A program made the position numbers and the translations under genes. A stretch of DNA of 64,000 nt from Azorinus chamasolen. Taxonomy: Eukaryota > Mollusca > Bivalvia > Cardiida > Solecurtidae. How positions within the stretch are numbered: position 1 is the first letter of the stretch; each line of letters opens with the position of its first letter. The stretch spans positions 19,440,957 through 19,504,956 of the forward strand of contig OY755247.1 in assembly GCA_963576725.1 (NCBI GenBank), written 5' to 3'. Positions 41,474 through 52,242 of the stretch are shown here, in pieces. The notes below the pieces were generated by a model. The model was not told the origin of the DNA and made no database searches. It worked only from the letters and a program-made list of their open reading frames with translations.

Positions 41474-41665
41474 CAGTAGAACCCCTCTATTGCGACCATT
41501 GAATGAATAAACATGGGTGTCTTTATAAGCAGGTGGTTGCTTAATGCAGGACAAAAGTCAGGCAGGAGCTTTCTGCATTACTTTTGTCCTGCATTAAGCT
41601 ACCACCTGCACCTAGCACCTATAATTATACCTCTCTCAGGTGGTCGTATTAGCGGGGTTTTACTG
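41474..41665. mobile_element. TA-p MITE inside the Crypton
   Basis: TA-CAGTAGAACCCCTCTATTGC...GTATTAGCGGGGTTTTACTG-TA; palindrome partly collapsed on the left arm (gtcaggcaggagc). Confidence 0.85.
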
Positions 41666-41799
41666 TATTTGAATTTGTATGGGTAAATCATATAAAATGA
41701 ATTTTTCTTTGAAAAAAATTCTTTGGAGAATTGAAATAATGGCCTGATAATTGTATAACTTGCATTTGAATTTTGCATTTTGTCAAATATTTTCAGAAA

Positions 41800-43173
41800 A
41801 TGAGTGTTAAAAGAAGGTTCACAGACCTAAATGAAGATGAGATCCTGTCAAAGAGACTTGAAGCTGTCCCCAAAAACACAAAAAAGAGCCAAGATGGAGC
41901 AGCTGAACTTCTGAGGGCTTATCTCAGGGAAAAAGAAAAAACAACAAACTTTGAAGATCTCAGTGAAGATGAACTGGCAGAAACACTGTGTCATTTTTAT
42001 TTAAATGTAAGAACGAAAGAAGGTGAACTTTACAAAGGTCAATCTTTGGCGAGTATCCGTTACTCCCTTAACAGACATCTAAAATCACCACCATACTTGA
42101 AAAAATTTGACATCATCAACAGTCTTGCATTTGTTGATGCAAATGAGTGTTTTAAGGCTGCAATGACTGAAATAAAAAAGGCTGGTAAAGGAGCTATTGA
42201 CCATTACCAGATGGTTACACAAACTGATATGCAAAAACTGTACAGTAGCATTTTTTTGTCCCCAGAAACACCATCTGGTCTTCTGAACCGGGTACAAATG
42301 AACATTCGACTGTACTTTTGCAGGAGAGCTAATGAGAACATGGAAAAAATGACCAAAGAAACATTTAAATTATCCACATATGAAGATGGAACTAAATATA
42401 TATTAAAATCTGTTGATGAATTGACAAAAAATCACAGGGGTAATGACAATGAACTTGTCTCAGGCCACATGCCTGAAGACAAGGAAAATGCCAGTGTCTG
42501 TCCTGTCAGGACATTCATTTTCTACATTTCCAAGTTGAATCCTGCCTGTGACAGGCTCTGGCAATATCCTAAGGAGTCATATCAAGAGAGTGACGAAATC
42601 TGGTTTCAAAACCGTCCAATGGGCAGAAATTCTCTCAGCAAATTCATGCAAACACTGAGCAAAAATGCTTCATTGTCCAAGATTTACACAAACCACTGTA
42701 TCAGGGTCACAGGAGCAAGTCTTCTAAGCCAAAATAATTTCAATGCTGCTCAAATCATGGCTATTACAGGACACAAGTCAGTATCTTCCCTGACTGTATA
42801 TCAAAAAGTAACAGACAGGGAGAAACAATCAATGGGCACAGTGCTCAACCAAAGTACATTACCCGTGCAGCCTGCACTTCTGCCCCCAAATGTAATTCCA
42901 GCTCTACCAGCCCCTATACAAAAAGCTATTCAAGCTCCAAATAATCTCAATAACCCTGTTGCAAGGCCAGCCTCCTCAAACTTGGGAGTTTCTCCATTTT
43001 CTTACTACATGGAGGGCATAAACGAGGAAGATCTTTTCTCAGAGTTTCATCAACCAATGCCCCAGGCTTTACAGACCTCAAATAGAGTCGCAATGTCCTT
43101 CCAAAATCCAAGGGGACCAATATTTCACAATTGCAGTCTATCCAATATCACAGTAAACATCAATTATAATTAA
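41800..43173 (+). CDS. Crypton tyrosine recombinase (DUF3504-type)
   Basis: A 457-residue protein from the ATG at 41800 (A at -3). The frame stays open upstream to 41773 but without an ATG; a splice acceptor aatattttcag ends 4 nt before the start, so a 5' UTR intron is likely. Residues about 20-160 form the all-helical N-terminal domain (KKSQDGAAELLRAYLREK; LYKGQSLASIRYSLNRHL). The C-terminal catalytic domain has R175/R176 (YFCRRANEN), a Lys at about 199-203, H299-x-x-R302 (NHCIRVT), H325 (TGHKS) and the nucleophile candidate Y334 (SLTVYQK): a complete R-K-H-R-H-Y set. Residues 345-457 are a Pro/Ala/Gln-rich tail. Known family: Crypton YR transposases, ancestors of KIAA1958, QRICH1 and ZMYM. 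It acts on DNA in the nucleus by site-specific recombination. No stops or frameshifts; it could also be an early domestication, but the shared termini argue for a transposon. Confidence 0.88.
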   Translation: MSVKRRFTDLNEDEILSKRLEAVPKNTKKSQDGAAELLRAYLREKEKTTNFEDLSEDELAETLCHFYLNVRTKEGELYKGQSLASIRYSLNRHLKSPPYLKKFDIINSLAFVDANECFKAAMTEIKKAGKGAIDHYQMVTQTDMQKLYSSIFLSPETPSGLLNRVQMNIRLYFCRRANENMEKMTKETFKLSTYEDGTKYILKSVDELTKNHRGNDNELVSGHMPEDKENASVCPVRTFIFYISKLNPACDRLWQYPKESYQESDEIWFQNRPMGRNSLSKFMQTLSKNASLSKIYTNHCIRVTGASLLSQNNFNAAQIMAITGHKSVSSLTVYQKVTDREKQSMGTVLNQSTLPVQPALLPPNVIPALPAPIQKAIQAPNNLNNPVARPASSNLGVSPFSYYMEGINEEDLFSEFHQPMPQALQTSNRVAMSFQNPRGPIFHNCSLSNITVNINYN

Positions 43174-43960
43174 TTTGATGACCATATTTGCTTGTCACAA
43201 TAATGCAGTTGGCTATTCAGATTGTTTAGCCTTATTCTTATTGCGTAATGTTACTGAAACAAAGTTCACCTGTCTACCTGCCAAATTGAACTTGCTCTAG
43301 ATAGTAATATACTTGAACTTGCTCTCATAATATACATGTATTAATTCTATTATGTTTATGCTCTGTCTCCAGTGTTGCTTCATGTGCCAATCATATAGAC
43401 TGCCTCTATGGTTCTGGACCATTGACTAGCACAATCAAACCAATTTGTAACTGTTATGGATTGTGATATGCTTTACTTTTGCCTGATTGTTATTTAATGC
43501 GATCTTATGCTCCTTTCATCCATTAGCAAACAGAGTAGACCCAGCACCAAGAAGTATGTCTAGTTGGAAACATCCAATTTTAGAGCCAATAAAAAAGCAT
43601 GCAATAAATATTCGAAGACTACAACATTCGTCAGTATCTATATGGAAATGATAAAAATGTAATCAGACTTTATATACAACTGGATTTGAAACACGATGTA
43701 AATCCCTGCATTTCAGGTGACCTACATTTATGCAAGCTCTGTTTGACATACTCTCATAGTAAAAATACAATACGTATGTGCTGATTATTATTGCTATCTG
43801 TTTAAATACATGTTGAAAACGACATTACTTACTCATTTGTGAATTATAGTCCAATCGATTGTCCATAAAAATCGTGTTAATAATTAATATCCAACGAGCA
43901 ACGCCAAACAACACTTTTACACAAACGTGTATTGAACTGCGCGTAAATTCGGATTACCTC
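43174..43960 (+). other. Crypton 3' non-coding region
   Basis: AATAAA hexamers at 43588-43593 and 43603-43608 are polyadenylation candidates, about 415-430 nt after the stop. A short MITE scrap (gcaaacagagtagacccag) at about 43528. Nothing else recognised. Confidence 0.4.
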
Positions 43961-44062
43961 GGTAAGTTCAGTATGAGGCCCCTGAGGGGAAGCGAAATGA
44001 CTAGTTTATCAAAAACGGTTTTTTATCGCTACAAATAGTAAACTTTGCATTATAATAAAATC

Positions 44063-44205
44063 GTTATACATATCATTGGCGGGGTATCTGACTTTTTGTT
44101 TCCTGCTGAGGAAAATGCATGTAGCCCTCGCCTAACGGCTCGGGCAACATGATTTTCCTCAGCAGGAAACAAAAAGTCAGATACCCCGCCAATGATATGT
44201 ATAAC
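44063..44205. repeat. Terminal hairpin of Crypton unit B
   Basis: Same 143-nt design. Compared with unit A, two positions have changed on both arms with pairing kept (catatca/tgatatg and ggggtat/ataccccg). Confidence 0.92.
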
Positions 44206-44210
44206 TAATA

Positions 44211-45188
44211 TTATTATACTGCAAAGTAAAATCCTCGATATTGATTGGTCAATTAGCCATGTATAAAAGCCGTGTATCCCTCTAAATTCTGATGTATACA
44301 CGGAGTCATAAGCAACAATGGAATTTTCCCCGTCGAGGGCCTCGCTTCATTGCATAATAAAATAAAAATGGCCGACAAGCTTCACTTCCTCGATTCGATC
44401 CAAACAACCGTTCTCAAACGAAATAACAAGAGTAAGGGGCGGAACAAAGTTATCCATTGAGAAACATTTTTGTTATAGTTGTTGTATGACAATGCAAATG
44501 AACCCGATACGTGGCGAATGTCTTTTTCTGCTCTGATGCTGAAAATGTTGTCAAAAAGCTTGTACAACTACTGATTAGCCCCCAAACCCCGCTTTTACTG
44601 AGACAAGCCACACCCAATTCGATTCAGATTTTATTTATGCACATTCATAGTCCACGTACCTGTAAATTGCAGTATAGCCGCTCCTTCCAACGCCTATTTG
44701 TTTGAATATTATAAAACCGTCACTTTGACGTCATCCAAATGACATCGGATTGGCGCCAGTTTAACCGTTCTTATACTGAAAAATAGCGTTTGCTTAACCG
44801 CTGATATGCTGAAAGTTTTACTAACGTCTGATTCTTTCAATCCTTTGAGAAACTAATGCACTTGGAAGACCCCTTTCTATCCACAAATGCAATGAGCTGG
44901 TTATTATACAGATATTATTTATATAAGCCCTTACCTTACAGCACGAGGCCCCTGAGGGGAAGCAAAATGACGCCTACATTAACAACGCGAATTAAGCTAT
45001 TAACTGCTACAAATATTAAACTTTGCAGTATAATAAAATCGTTATACAGATCATTGGCGGGATATCTGACATTTTATTCCCTGCTGAGGAAAATACATGT
45101 AGCCCTCGCCTAACGGCTCAGGCAACATGATTTTCCTCAGCAGGAAACAAAAAGTCAGATACCCCGCCAATGATCTGTATAACTAATA
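44211..45188 (+). mobile_element. Crypton array unit C, non-autonomous
   Basis: 978-bp unit with the same layout as unit A: left terminus gcaaagtaaaatcctcgata, TATAAAAG, interior with TGACGTCA near 44727, gaggcccctgaggggaagc, terminal hairpin and final aactaata. The interior matches A but not B. Confidence 0.8.
45041..45183. repeat. Terminal hairpin of Crypton unit C
   Basis: Same 143-nt design; a few unpaired changes (ggcgggatat versus ataccccgcc). Confidence 0.92.
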
Positions 45189-45189
45189 A

Positions 45190-45780
45190 TATCTATATTT
45201 AAAACACGTGAACATGAGCGATCGCAACCCCACCCCCACCCACTCCCACTCCTAGCCTAATATTTGAGATTACAGATGAAAACACAAACCTTTGCATCCT
45301 TAATGAAGCATGGGACTCGTGCCTTTCTTATCCATTTCCAATCAGGTAAAAAAGGCCTTTCTCTTGCACAAACTTTGCCTCTACAATCTGAGATAAAGAC
45401 GAAAGAAAAGGCTTCAGCTTTTACATGTATTGTTTGGAAATAGAATACAATGTATATGAATTAAGAAAGTGCCAAATATATTTGTTTATATATATTTAAA
45501 ATAGAAATGAAAACAATAATGAGATGTAGTGCTCATATTTGACGCTTTAAAATTTGAGTTCAATATATAAGCGATAAATTTTGTGAATAACACAGAGAAT
45601 GGTGGTTCTATCCCCCCTCTTTGTTCTGATTTTTATTCTTTACTATAATTATTATTATTATTAAATGTGTAACAAGTGAAATACCACCGGCAGTAATTTA
45701 GAATGCACGCCTTCTTTTTCTGATGATCGGTGTTTAGAGCCGATCACTTTTACCTCGATGAGGCAGCAGCTCACACAGAC
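45190..45780. other. No feature recognised
   Basis: Right flank of the Crypton array; AT-rich, no repeat family or gene. Confidence 0.4.
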
Positions 45781-45782
45781 TA

Positions 45783-46142
45783 CAGTGCTCCCTCCCTACA
45801 ACGGCCCTCTAAATAACGATTCCCTCCTTACAACAACGCATGTCACTGTTTCCGAAACAACAAGGCTCCAGCAACAACTTTTTTCCATCGTATTTTCTTT
45901 ATGCCTCCATCAAACCCTATGTTGTGACCACTCTTTAGAATCGTCACTTTGTGATGTTCTAAAGAGTGGTCACAACATAGGGTTTGATTGAGACATAACG
46001 ATTTTAGTTCTCGAAATAACCTTATCTGGAGATCTGCAAACAAGCTAATTATGTTTGATTTTCCCTCCCTATAACAACTCCCTCTGAACAACACATACAA
46101 TCATCGTATCCCAAAGGGTGTCGTTGTAGAGAGGGAGCACTG
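45783..46142. mobile_element. Pogo-like TIR element containing an HP element
   Basis: TA-CAGTGCTCCCTCCCTACAAC...TTGTAGAGAGGGAGCACTG-TA, 360 bp. An HP hairpin (caaaccctatgttgtgacca and its complement) sits inside at about 45893-46015. Confidence 0.78.
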
Positions 46143-46144
46143 TA

Positions 46145-47450
46145 GTAGACTAGCAAGATGGTAGACAAAGATTTACATTTCAGTCGACCAGCAAACTGCA
46201 ATCAATCCACGGTCCGACGATTGAACACAGTTTGCTGGTTCCACGGTTTATGTAATAGACACAGAATTGATTTAAATTCACAGATCAATATATCTTAACA
46301 ATAATTCAATATGAGACAGGGCTGTGTTGCAGGATCTCTAACTATAAAACATTAAAAAATCAAACCAGACCTTCTGCCATATCTTCGACATAGTATACAT
46401 GATCAGGGCTTGCACTTTATGTGCTATATACATTAAAATGTGCATCAGAGTGTTGTGCTACCAGTTCGCGTGGAAAAACTCTATCGGATTATCAAAGTTT
46501 CATAATTATGGTTCACACTATCTGCAATTTATCTTGAAATTCCACAACAGAGCTTAACGATGTGCTAGATCAACTTTTTTTTTTCGAAAATTAAAGTTCA
46601 GCAAATTATAAGTCTAGCGAGTGTGTCAATAGGTAAATTACCATATTACAAAAATCGCCTAATTGACTGAAAGAAAATCTATAAATCTACAAAAAGTTAA
46701 ACGTAGGCCTATTTTTCTGACAATATTAGATCTACCCAACATATTTCTGTCCCGAATTGTAAATTCTCTCAAATTTGAAGCATTTTATATCATTCACAGT
46801 TTGTATAAATGTCTTCCCAGGACCCCCTAAAATGTGCCTCCAGCGTTGTAGATTTTCTGGAGGCTCCCCCGGACCCCCCTAAAAAGTCGTGCCTTCACAT
46901 TTGTTATTGGCAAGCTAGGCTTGTGAAAGGTGCTGATAATCGCTTTGAAAATAGAGTTAGCTCAAACTATGTGATTCTGGATAAAATAATATAGCTTGTT
47001 CTTTATCTTATATCATTTTGGATAAATATACCTCAATATTTCTATTCATAATGCATTGTAAGTCAGTTTTCAGTTGGTCGAATCCAGTCGACCTTTCTCA
47101 AAGTCAGTAACAACCATACTGGCATTCCGTCATAATGAGCCGCCTTTTATACCTATCTTGACGTGACGTCATCAAAACAACAAGCAATGTGCATGTGCAT
47201 AGCGTTGTCGAAAGAACATAAGCTTTTACGTGGAAAGTAGAGCGATTTCAGACATTTCAAGTGAGTTACAGATTCTACGTGACTTATATAAACTATAACT
47301 ATCGAAATCTCAACAAGAAATAGCGAAATGACGCTAATATATGACTTTGTAAAAACCGGAAGTCAAGATCGAAATTTACGGGAAAGTTTGCGTTGGACAA
47401 ACGATTCTACGTGACAGTTGCCGAAATCTAGGTTGTACAGGACTCGATAT
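46145..47450. other. No gene supported
   Basis: A hairpin gaccagcaaactg / cagtttgctggttc at about 46186-46240. At 46818-46885 ccccctaaaa-type text resembles the end of a C-rich element like that at 34 kb. A CRE-like TGACGTCA near 47165. Otherwise unassigned. Confidence 0.4.
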
Positions 47451-47451
47451 C

Positions 47452-47718
47452 GTTTACCCTTTCCTCCATATGCTATTTTAGACACAACCTCTTTGAATGA
47501 ATCTACCGAATAGGAACATTTACTAGAGAAAAGGAAAATGTTATAGATCTAATTGTGTAGTATGTAGACCATTGTGATAAATAGAGCATTTAATTTAATT
47601 TAAACAATATTTTATTCAGAGAAAAGGATTGGAGCAAATGCTCTATTTATCACAATATGGTTTCAAGAAGTGACTATTACAGATACGTAGAAAGGCGTAT
47701 TTATGGAGGAAAGGGTTA
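47452..47718. mobile_element. TTAA-c MITE with insertion at its palindrome centre
   Basis: taccctttcctccatatgct left; arm gataaatagagcattt, then about 45 AT-rich bp (taatttaatttaaacaatat...), then gagcaaatgctctatttatc; right end gaggaaagggttaa. Confidence 0.75.
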
Positions 47719-47895
47719 AAAGTAGAGCTATAGAATTCGATACGACATTCAGAATGATAAGTAAATTGTGACGCGGCAGAGCATAGTGCCTGAACCCGAC
47801 CTCCTGCCAGTCCATCACTAGGCTATCATCTGGAAAATAATCCGTCTTTGAATATTCACGGTAAGTTTGACCTGTTGGAATTTTGGAAAAGTTTA

Positions 47896-48195
47896 CAGTT
47901 GAACTTCGATAACTCGAACTTCATGGGACTGTACAAAATGGTTCGAGATAACAGATGTTCGAGGTTTCCAATTTCTAATCTGGACAATTTTTCGAGTTCA
48001 CAGCTAAATATAGGTCTAAAGTAGATCTAATGCTTAAATTTCCTGTAGGAGCTTTCAGCATTAGTTTAGACATGCATTTAAGCTGTCACATGGGTTTCTA
48101 GATATGCAGAGTGATACATGGACATTGGTAACGAACTTAAGTTCGAGTTTTCTCAAAGCTCGAGTTATCCGATTTCGAAATATCGAAGTTCAACT
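47896..48195. mobile_element. Pogo-like TIR element, second family
   Basis: CAGTTGAACTTCGATAACTC at left and gatttcgaaatatcgaagtt then caacta at right; internal gagctttcagcatta arm related to TA-p. Confidence 0.65.
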
Positions 48196-48457
48196 ATATT
48201 TGAAAAATCAACAGTGAAAGAGTTTAAAGCAGACACTTTTTACTATAGGATAATGTGTTATCAGCTGTCTATATGAGCGTAAATGAAATTGGGACAGGAT
48301 GGAATACTCATACATGATAGACTTGTCTGAGCAGTGTTAGTAAGTAAATGATTATATTGGTCAGTGTTTTAGCAGTCCTAATGTCTCGCCATGTTGTTTT
48401 TCCCCATTCCCCTAGAATATTATTTTTTTCTTATGAAATATTCATACTTTCATTTCA

Positions 48458-48664
48458 TTAACTCTTTGGCTGCCAAATTTTGTCGTCTGCAAACTTTTTC
48501 GTCTGCTACATTTTTTTTTATTATTCTACATTTTTGTTTCATAAATTAGTCACAGTAACAAACAGTATGGACCCTGATGGGGCGCCGAGTAACTTGTCGT
48601 CTCATCTGGATCCAAACTCTTTGCATAGGTAATTACGGATGCGACATTGGCAGCGAAAGAGTTG
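48458..48664. mobile_element. TTAA-d MITE
   Basis: ttaactctttggctgccaaa left, ggcagcgaaagagttga right. Palindrome collapsed at gatggggcgccgagtaactt. Confidence 0.8.
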
Positions 48665-48976
48665 AAGCGAAAATCAACAATCACCAGGCCTGAGTAAATG
48701 ATACTGAAACAATGAATGTCAACTATGGATCAAGTCTCTCAATGGAATTAATGTCTGTTATTCCTTGTTACTCGTTTGTTATGTGAACTTTCGGATGTGG
48801 ACTGATATAACTATCGCCGACTAGATCTATTGGTTTTAGTCTTACATTTGCGAACAGTGTTGACTCAGATCATTTCAGAGAAGCTCGCTGATTCTAGAGA
48901 AATCAATTCAGGGTGTGCACTGTCATGTAGCAAATTATGCCATATCTTAGGTGGACGTGGTCATTAAACACTGATG

Positions 48977-49142
48977 TAACTCTTAGCACGCCAAGTAATT
49001 TTTCGTCTGCAACAATTGTCGTCTGCTTCAATTCTTAAAATAAACTATCTCTGATTTCTTTGCAAAAATATGGTCAAGATGGCAAACAGTTTGGATCCAG
49101 CATAGGTAATCACGGTTTCGCCGCTAGCGTGCAAAGAGTTAA
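48977..49142. mobile_element. TTAA-d MITE, close to the 17058 copy
   Basis: taactcttagcacgccaagt left, gctagcgtgcaaagagttaa right; the palindrome is down to one arm, as at 17058-17208. Confidence 0.75.
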
Positions 49143-49239
49143 GAAAACTGTGTTATCATAAGAAGTTAAGTTTGAATAGTTTGTTGTATAAAAAGGGCAG
49201 TTTTGCCTCTTTGTTAGACTAATACAATGTGTCTTCCTT

Positions 49240-50740
49240 AGTTAGATTCTTTCGCTGCCAAATATTGTGGTTTGCAAGATGTTTCGTCGGCTACAATTTT
49301 CGTTTGTTTAATTATGTCTCCCCCCATATTTATATGGGGGAGACATATTGTTTTCGTGAGAGTTGTCCGTCTGTCCGTCTGTCCGTCTGTCTGTCACACT
49401 TTTTGTCCGGACGATAACTTCAATATGCCTGATGCCAGTTGATTGAAACTTCATATATGGAAAGAGCATAATGAGAGGAAGTGTCATGCACAAGGTCCAT
49501 AACTCTGGCTTCACTAATATTGGAGTTATTGCCCTTTGTAAAAAAAATCACACTTTTTTGTCCGGACGATAACTCCTATATGGCTCATGCCATTGGATTG
49601 AAACTTCATATATGGAAAGATCATGACGAGAGGAAGTGTCATGCACAAGGTCCATAACTCTGGCTTCACTAATATTGGAGTTATTGCCCTTTGTAAAAAA
49701 TATCATAATTTTTTGTCCGGACAATAACTTCAATATGCCTGATGCCAGTTGATTGAAACTTCATATATGGAAAGAGCATAATGAGAGGAAGTGTCATGCA
49801 GAAGGTACATAACTCTGGCTTCACTAATATAGGAGTTATTGCCCTTTGTAAAAAAAATCACGCTTTTTTGTCCGGACGATAACTTCTATATGGCTCATGC
49901 CATTGAATTGAAACTTCATATATGGAAAGATCATAACGAGAGGAAGTGTCATGCACCAGGTCCATAACTCTGGCTTCACTAATATTGGAGTTATTGCCCT
50001 TTGTAAAAAAAATCACAATTTTTTGTCCGGATGATTACTCCTATGTGACACATGCCATTGGAGTGAAACTTCATACATGTAACGATCATGATAAGAGAAA
50101 GTGTCATGCATAAGATCCTTAACTCGAGCTTCAATAAATTTTAGAGTTATTGCCCCTTGTACATTTGTTTAATTCTTTCTTGTCCGGACGATAACTCCTA
50201 CATGGCTCTTGCCATCGTATTGAAACTTCATACATGGAAAGAGCATGATGAGAGAAAGTGTCATGAACAAGGGCCATAATTCTGGCTTCAATAATTTTGA
50301 AGTTATTGCCCTTTGTTACATTTTTTGGCCGATCAATAACTCCTGTTCGACTGATGCTATTGGAATGACATTTTATTTTTGGAAAGAGCATGATCAAAGT
50401 AAGTGTCATGCACAAGGGCCATAAATCTGGTATCAGTATTTTTGGAGTTATTAGCTGTTATCATTTTCTTCTTGAAAAATGTAGTGTGGAAAACGCATAA
50501 TGAGGGGAAGTATCATTCATCAAGACCATAACATTTTTAGTGATTTCCCTTTACATATTGTTTTTATTAGAGGGGAGACATCCGTTTTTTTGACAAAAAC
50601 CTCTAGTTTGACCCTCTTTTCTTTCAAAAAAAAAAAATCAGTAACAAACAGATCCTAATTAGATCCTAATAAGCCGCTGAGTTATTTGGCATCTCATCTG
50701 GATCCAAACTGTTTGCATAGGTACCCACAGATGTGAAATA
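49240..50740. mobile_element. TTAA-d MITE split by an HLE
   Basis: Left ctttcgctgccaaatattgt ... cgtttgttta (to 49314). Right from about 50607: ttctttc, poly-A, agtaacaaacagatcc and ggcatctcatctggatccaa. Confidence 0.7.
49315..50606 (+). mobile_element. HLE with internal 156-bp repeats
   Basis: 5' hairpin tgtctccccccatat / atatgggggagaca, then attgttttcg and ctgtccgtctgtccg. About seven repeats of about 156 bp start gtccggacgataact and contain gaagtgtcatgcacaaggtc. 3' inverted match gaggggagaca, stem-loop GTTTTT...AAAAAC, CTCTAGTTT. Confidence 0.72.
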
Positions 50741-50874
50741 TTCATTGACACAGTGATTGCTAATTATGAGATAAAGCCAATCGGAACACCTCAGCTATTT
50801 CTAACGAAATAGACTATATTCCGAACCCTGACGAAATACGACGAGCACTTAAGATTGAGACAGAGCGTGCTTGA

Positions 50875-51248
50875 TTAACCTTTATACCTCACAGATAATG
50901 ATATACATGTAATATATTATGACACCATGCATATTTAGTAGCTGATTTTTAATAATGCATGGTGCTTTAGCCTTGGCAGAAACTTTAGACTCGGATTAAT
51001 AGAAAATCAAAATAGTGTACAGACAGGATGCCATAAATACGCTTTTATGCGCCTTCGCAAACAGAGTAGACCTAAATCTCCTATAGAAGCCGTCTGATCA
51101 TGGTCTGCTCTGTTTGCTTATGGAATAATATAACTGATTTTACAGTTTCTGCTTTGGTAAAAAAATCATATGTAAATATGTAATTTTAAAAATTAATATT
51201 CATGATCTCATTTTTTTCCTTAATGAATAGTCATGGAGTAAATGGTTA
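50875..51248. mobile_element. Two TTAA-b MITE halves, back to back
   Basis: 50875-51025 is a reverse left arm (ttaacctttatacctcaca...ggcagaaactttagac). 51029-51248 is a forward copy with core tctcctatagaagccgtctg and right end gtaaatggtta. Confidence 0.65.
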
Positions 51249-51339
51249 GCAACTGTTGTTGATAAACGTTTAGATCATTAATTGGAGGGAAAAGAGTGGA
51301 ATGGGTATCTGATCTTATTCACTTACTCCCCTGAGCCAT

Positions 51340-51648
51340 CTTATAAATGGGATATATGCAAACGATGTAGACTCAGATCAGAGGATACTTTCAGGAGCCG
51401 TATTATTCATGTACTCAGTTACCGTTTACAACAAGGGGGCGCACGTGTTAATCCTTTCCCGCATATTGGCCCCTTTTGACGCCTCTGTAAAAGTCACCCT
51501 TTGAAACAATTGTGATAAATAGAGCATTTGCCACAATGGTTTCAAAACTACACAATTACAAACGTTTCCTTTTCTCTAGTAAATGCTCCTTTTCGGAAGA
51601 CTTATTCAATGAGAATGGGTCTAAAATAGCCTATGATGTAATGGGTTA
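51340..51648. mobile_element. Core scrap and TTAA-c MITE
   Basis: 51355-51425: decayed core (gcaaacgatgtagactcaga). 51448-51649: TTAA-c in reverse orientation with the palindrome reduced to gagcatttgccacaatgg; TTAA at both ends. Confidence 0.72.
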
Positions 51649-51649
51649 A

Positions 51650-52090
51650 TAGCGATGGTAATCAATTAATTGCTTATAAAGATGAATGGGGCTGATTAAA
51701 TCAACTGCAAACTTCCATGGTGACATTCAAAGAAGCAACTTAATCTTTTTTAATTCGGAAGAAAGGTTTTTTAATAAGAATTACATTCCATTAATTTGAT
51801 GACATTTTCTATAGAATATCTAGCTCTTTTTTACTGAGCAACCTTTCAACTTGGCTTCATTAATGTCCTGTTTTACGAGCATAAATTCAGCTTATGGACA
51901 GTTTAATTCCATCACCCCACCCACTGTTTCCACTCAAGTCAGATATCTTATACGATCCTATTATCATTGTGATCAGATAACTCCTGTTTAAAAAGTACGT
52001 AAACAATGTCGTATGAGAAATGGTGTTATTCTGATGTCCGCTTGAAAAATAGCTCAACCAATATCCCATTATTCGCAACCTGATACGATG
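51650..52090. other. No feature recognised
   Basis: No repeat family or gene identified. Confidence 0.4.
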
Positions 52091-52094
52091 TTTG

Positions 52095-52170
52095 TATTAT
52101 CATCATCATCTTTATCATCATAATCACAATCATCATTATCTTCATCACTATCACTATCTTCATCATCAGG
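52095..52170. repeat. Imperfect (ATC)n tract
   Basis: Interrupted tcatcatcatc run. Confidence 0.85.
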
Positions 52171-52242
52171 ATCAAAACTACATGACACTTGGTCAGTAGT
52201 TTCTCTAAAGCTTGATCCAATTTTAACAGACATTATTTTCAC

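Larger units (their letters stand above)
40187..44210 (+). mobile_element. Crypton, putatively autonomous (array unit B)
   Basis: 4.02-kb unit. Its first about 285 bp (to about 40470) and last about 240 bp (from about 43970) match units A and C. The roughly 3.5 kb between carries a tyrosine recombinase gene where A and C have about 450-460 unrelated bp. No TIRs and no obvious target duplication, as known for Cryptons. Inside are also a (GA)n tract, a tRNA-like element and a TA-p MITE, so the copy has aged since insertion. Confidence 0.8.

Noticed and set aside
41773..41799. Upstream extension of the recombinase frame (nine more residues from 41773)
   Set aside because: It begins with TTG, not ATG, and a good 3' splice site lies inside it; the ATG at 41800 has a suitable context.
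46809..46994. 61-codon frame starting MSSQDPLKC
   Set aside because: It overlaps ccccctaaaa-type text typical of C-rich element ends, with no homology I recognise.
49229..49417. 62-codon frame rich in CLSVRLSVCLS
   Set aside because: Translation of the ctgtccgtctgt run at the 5' end of an HLE.
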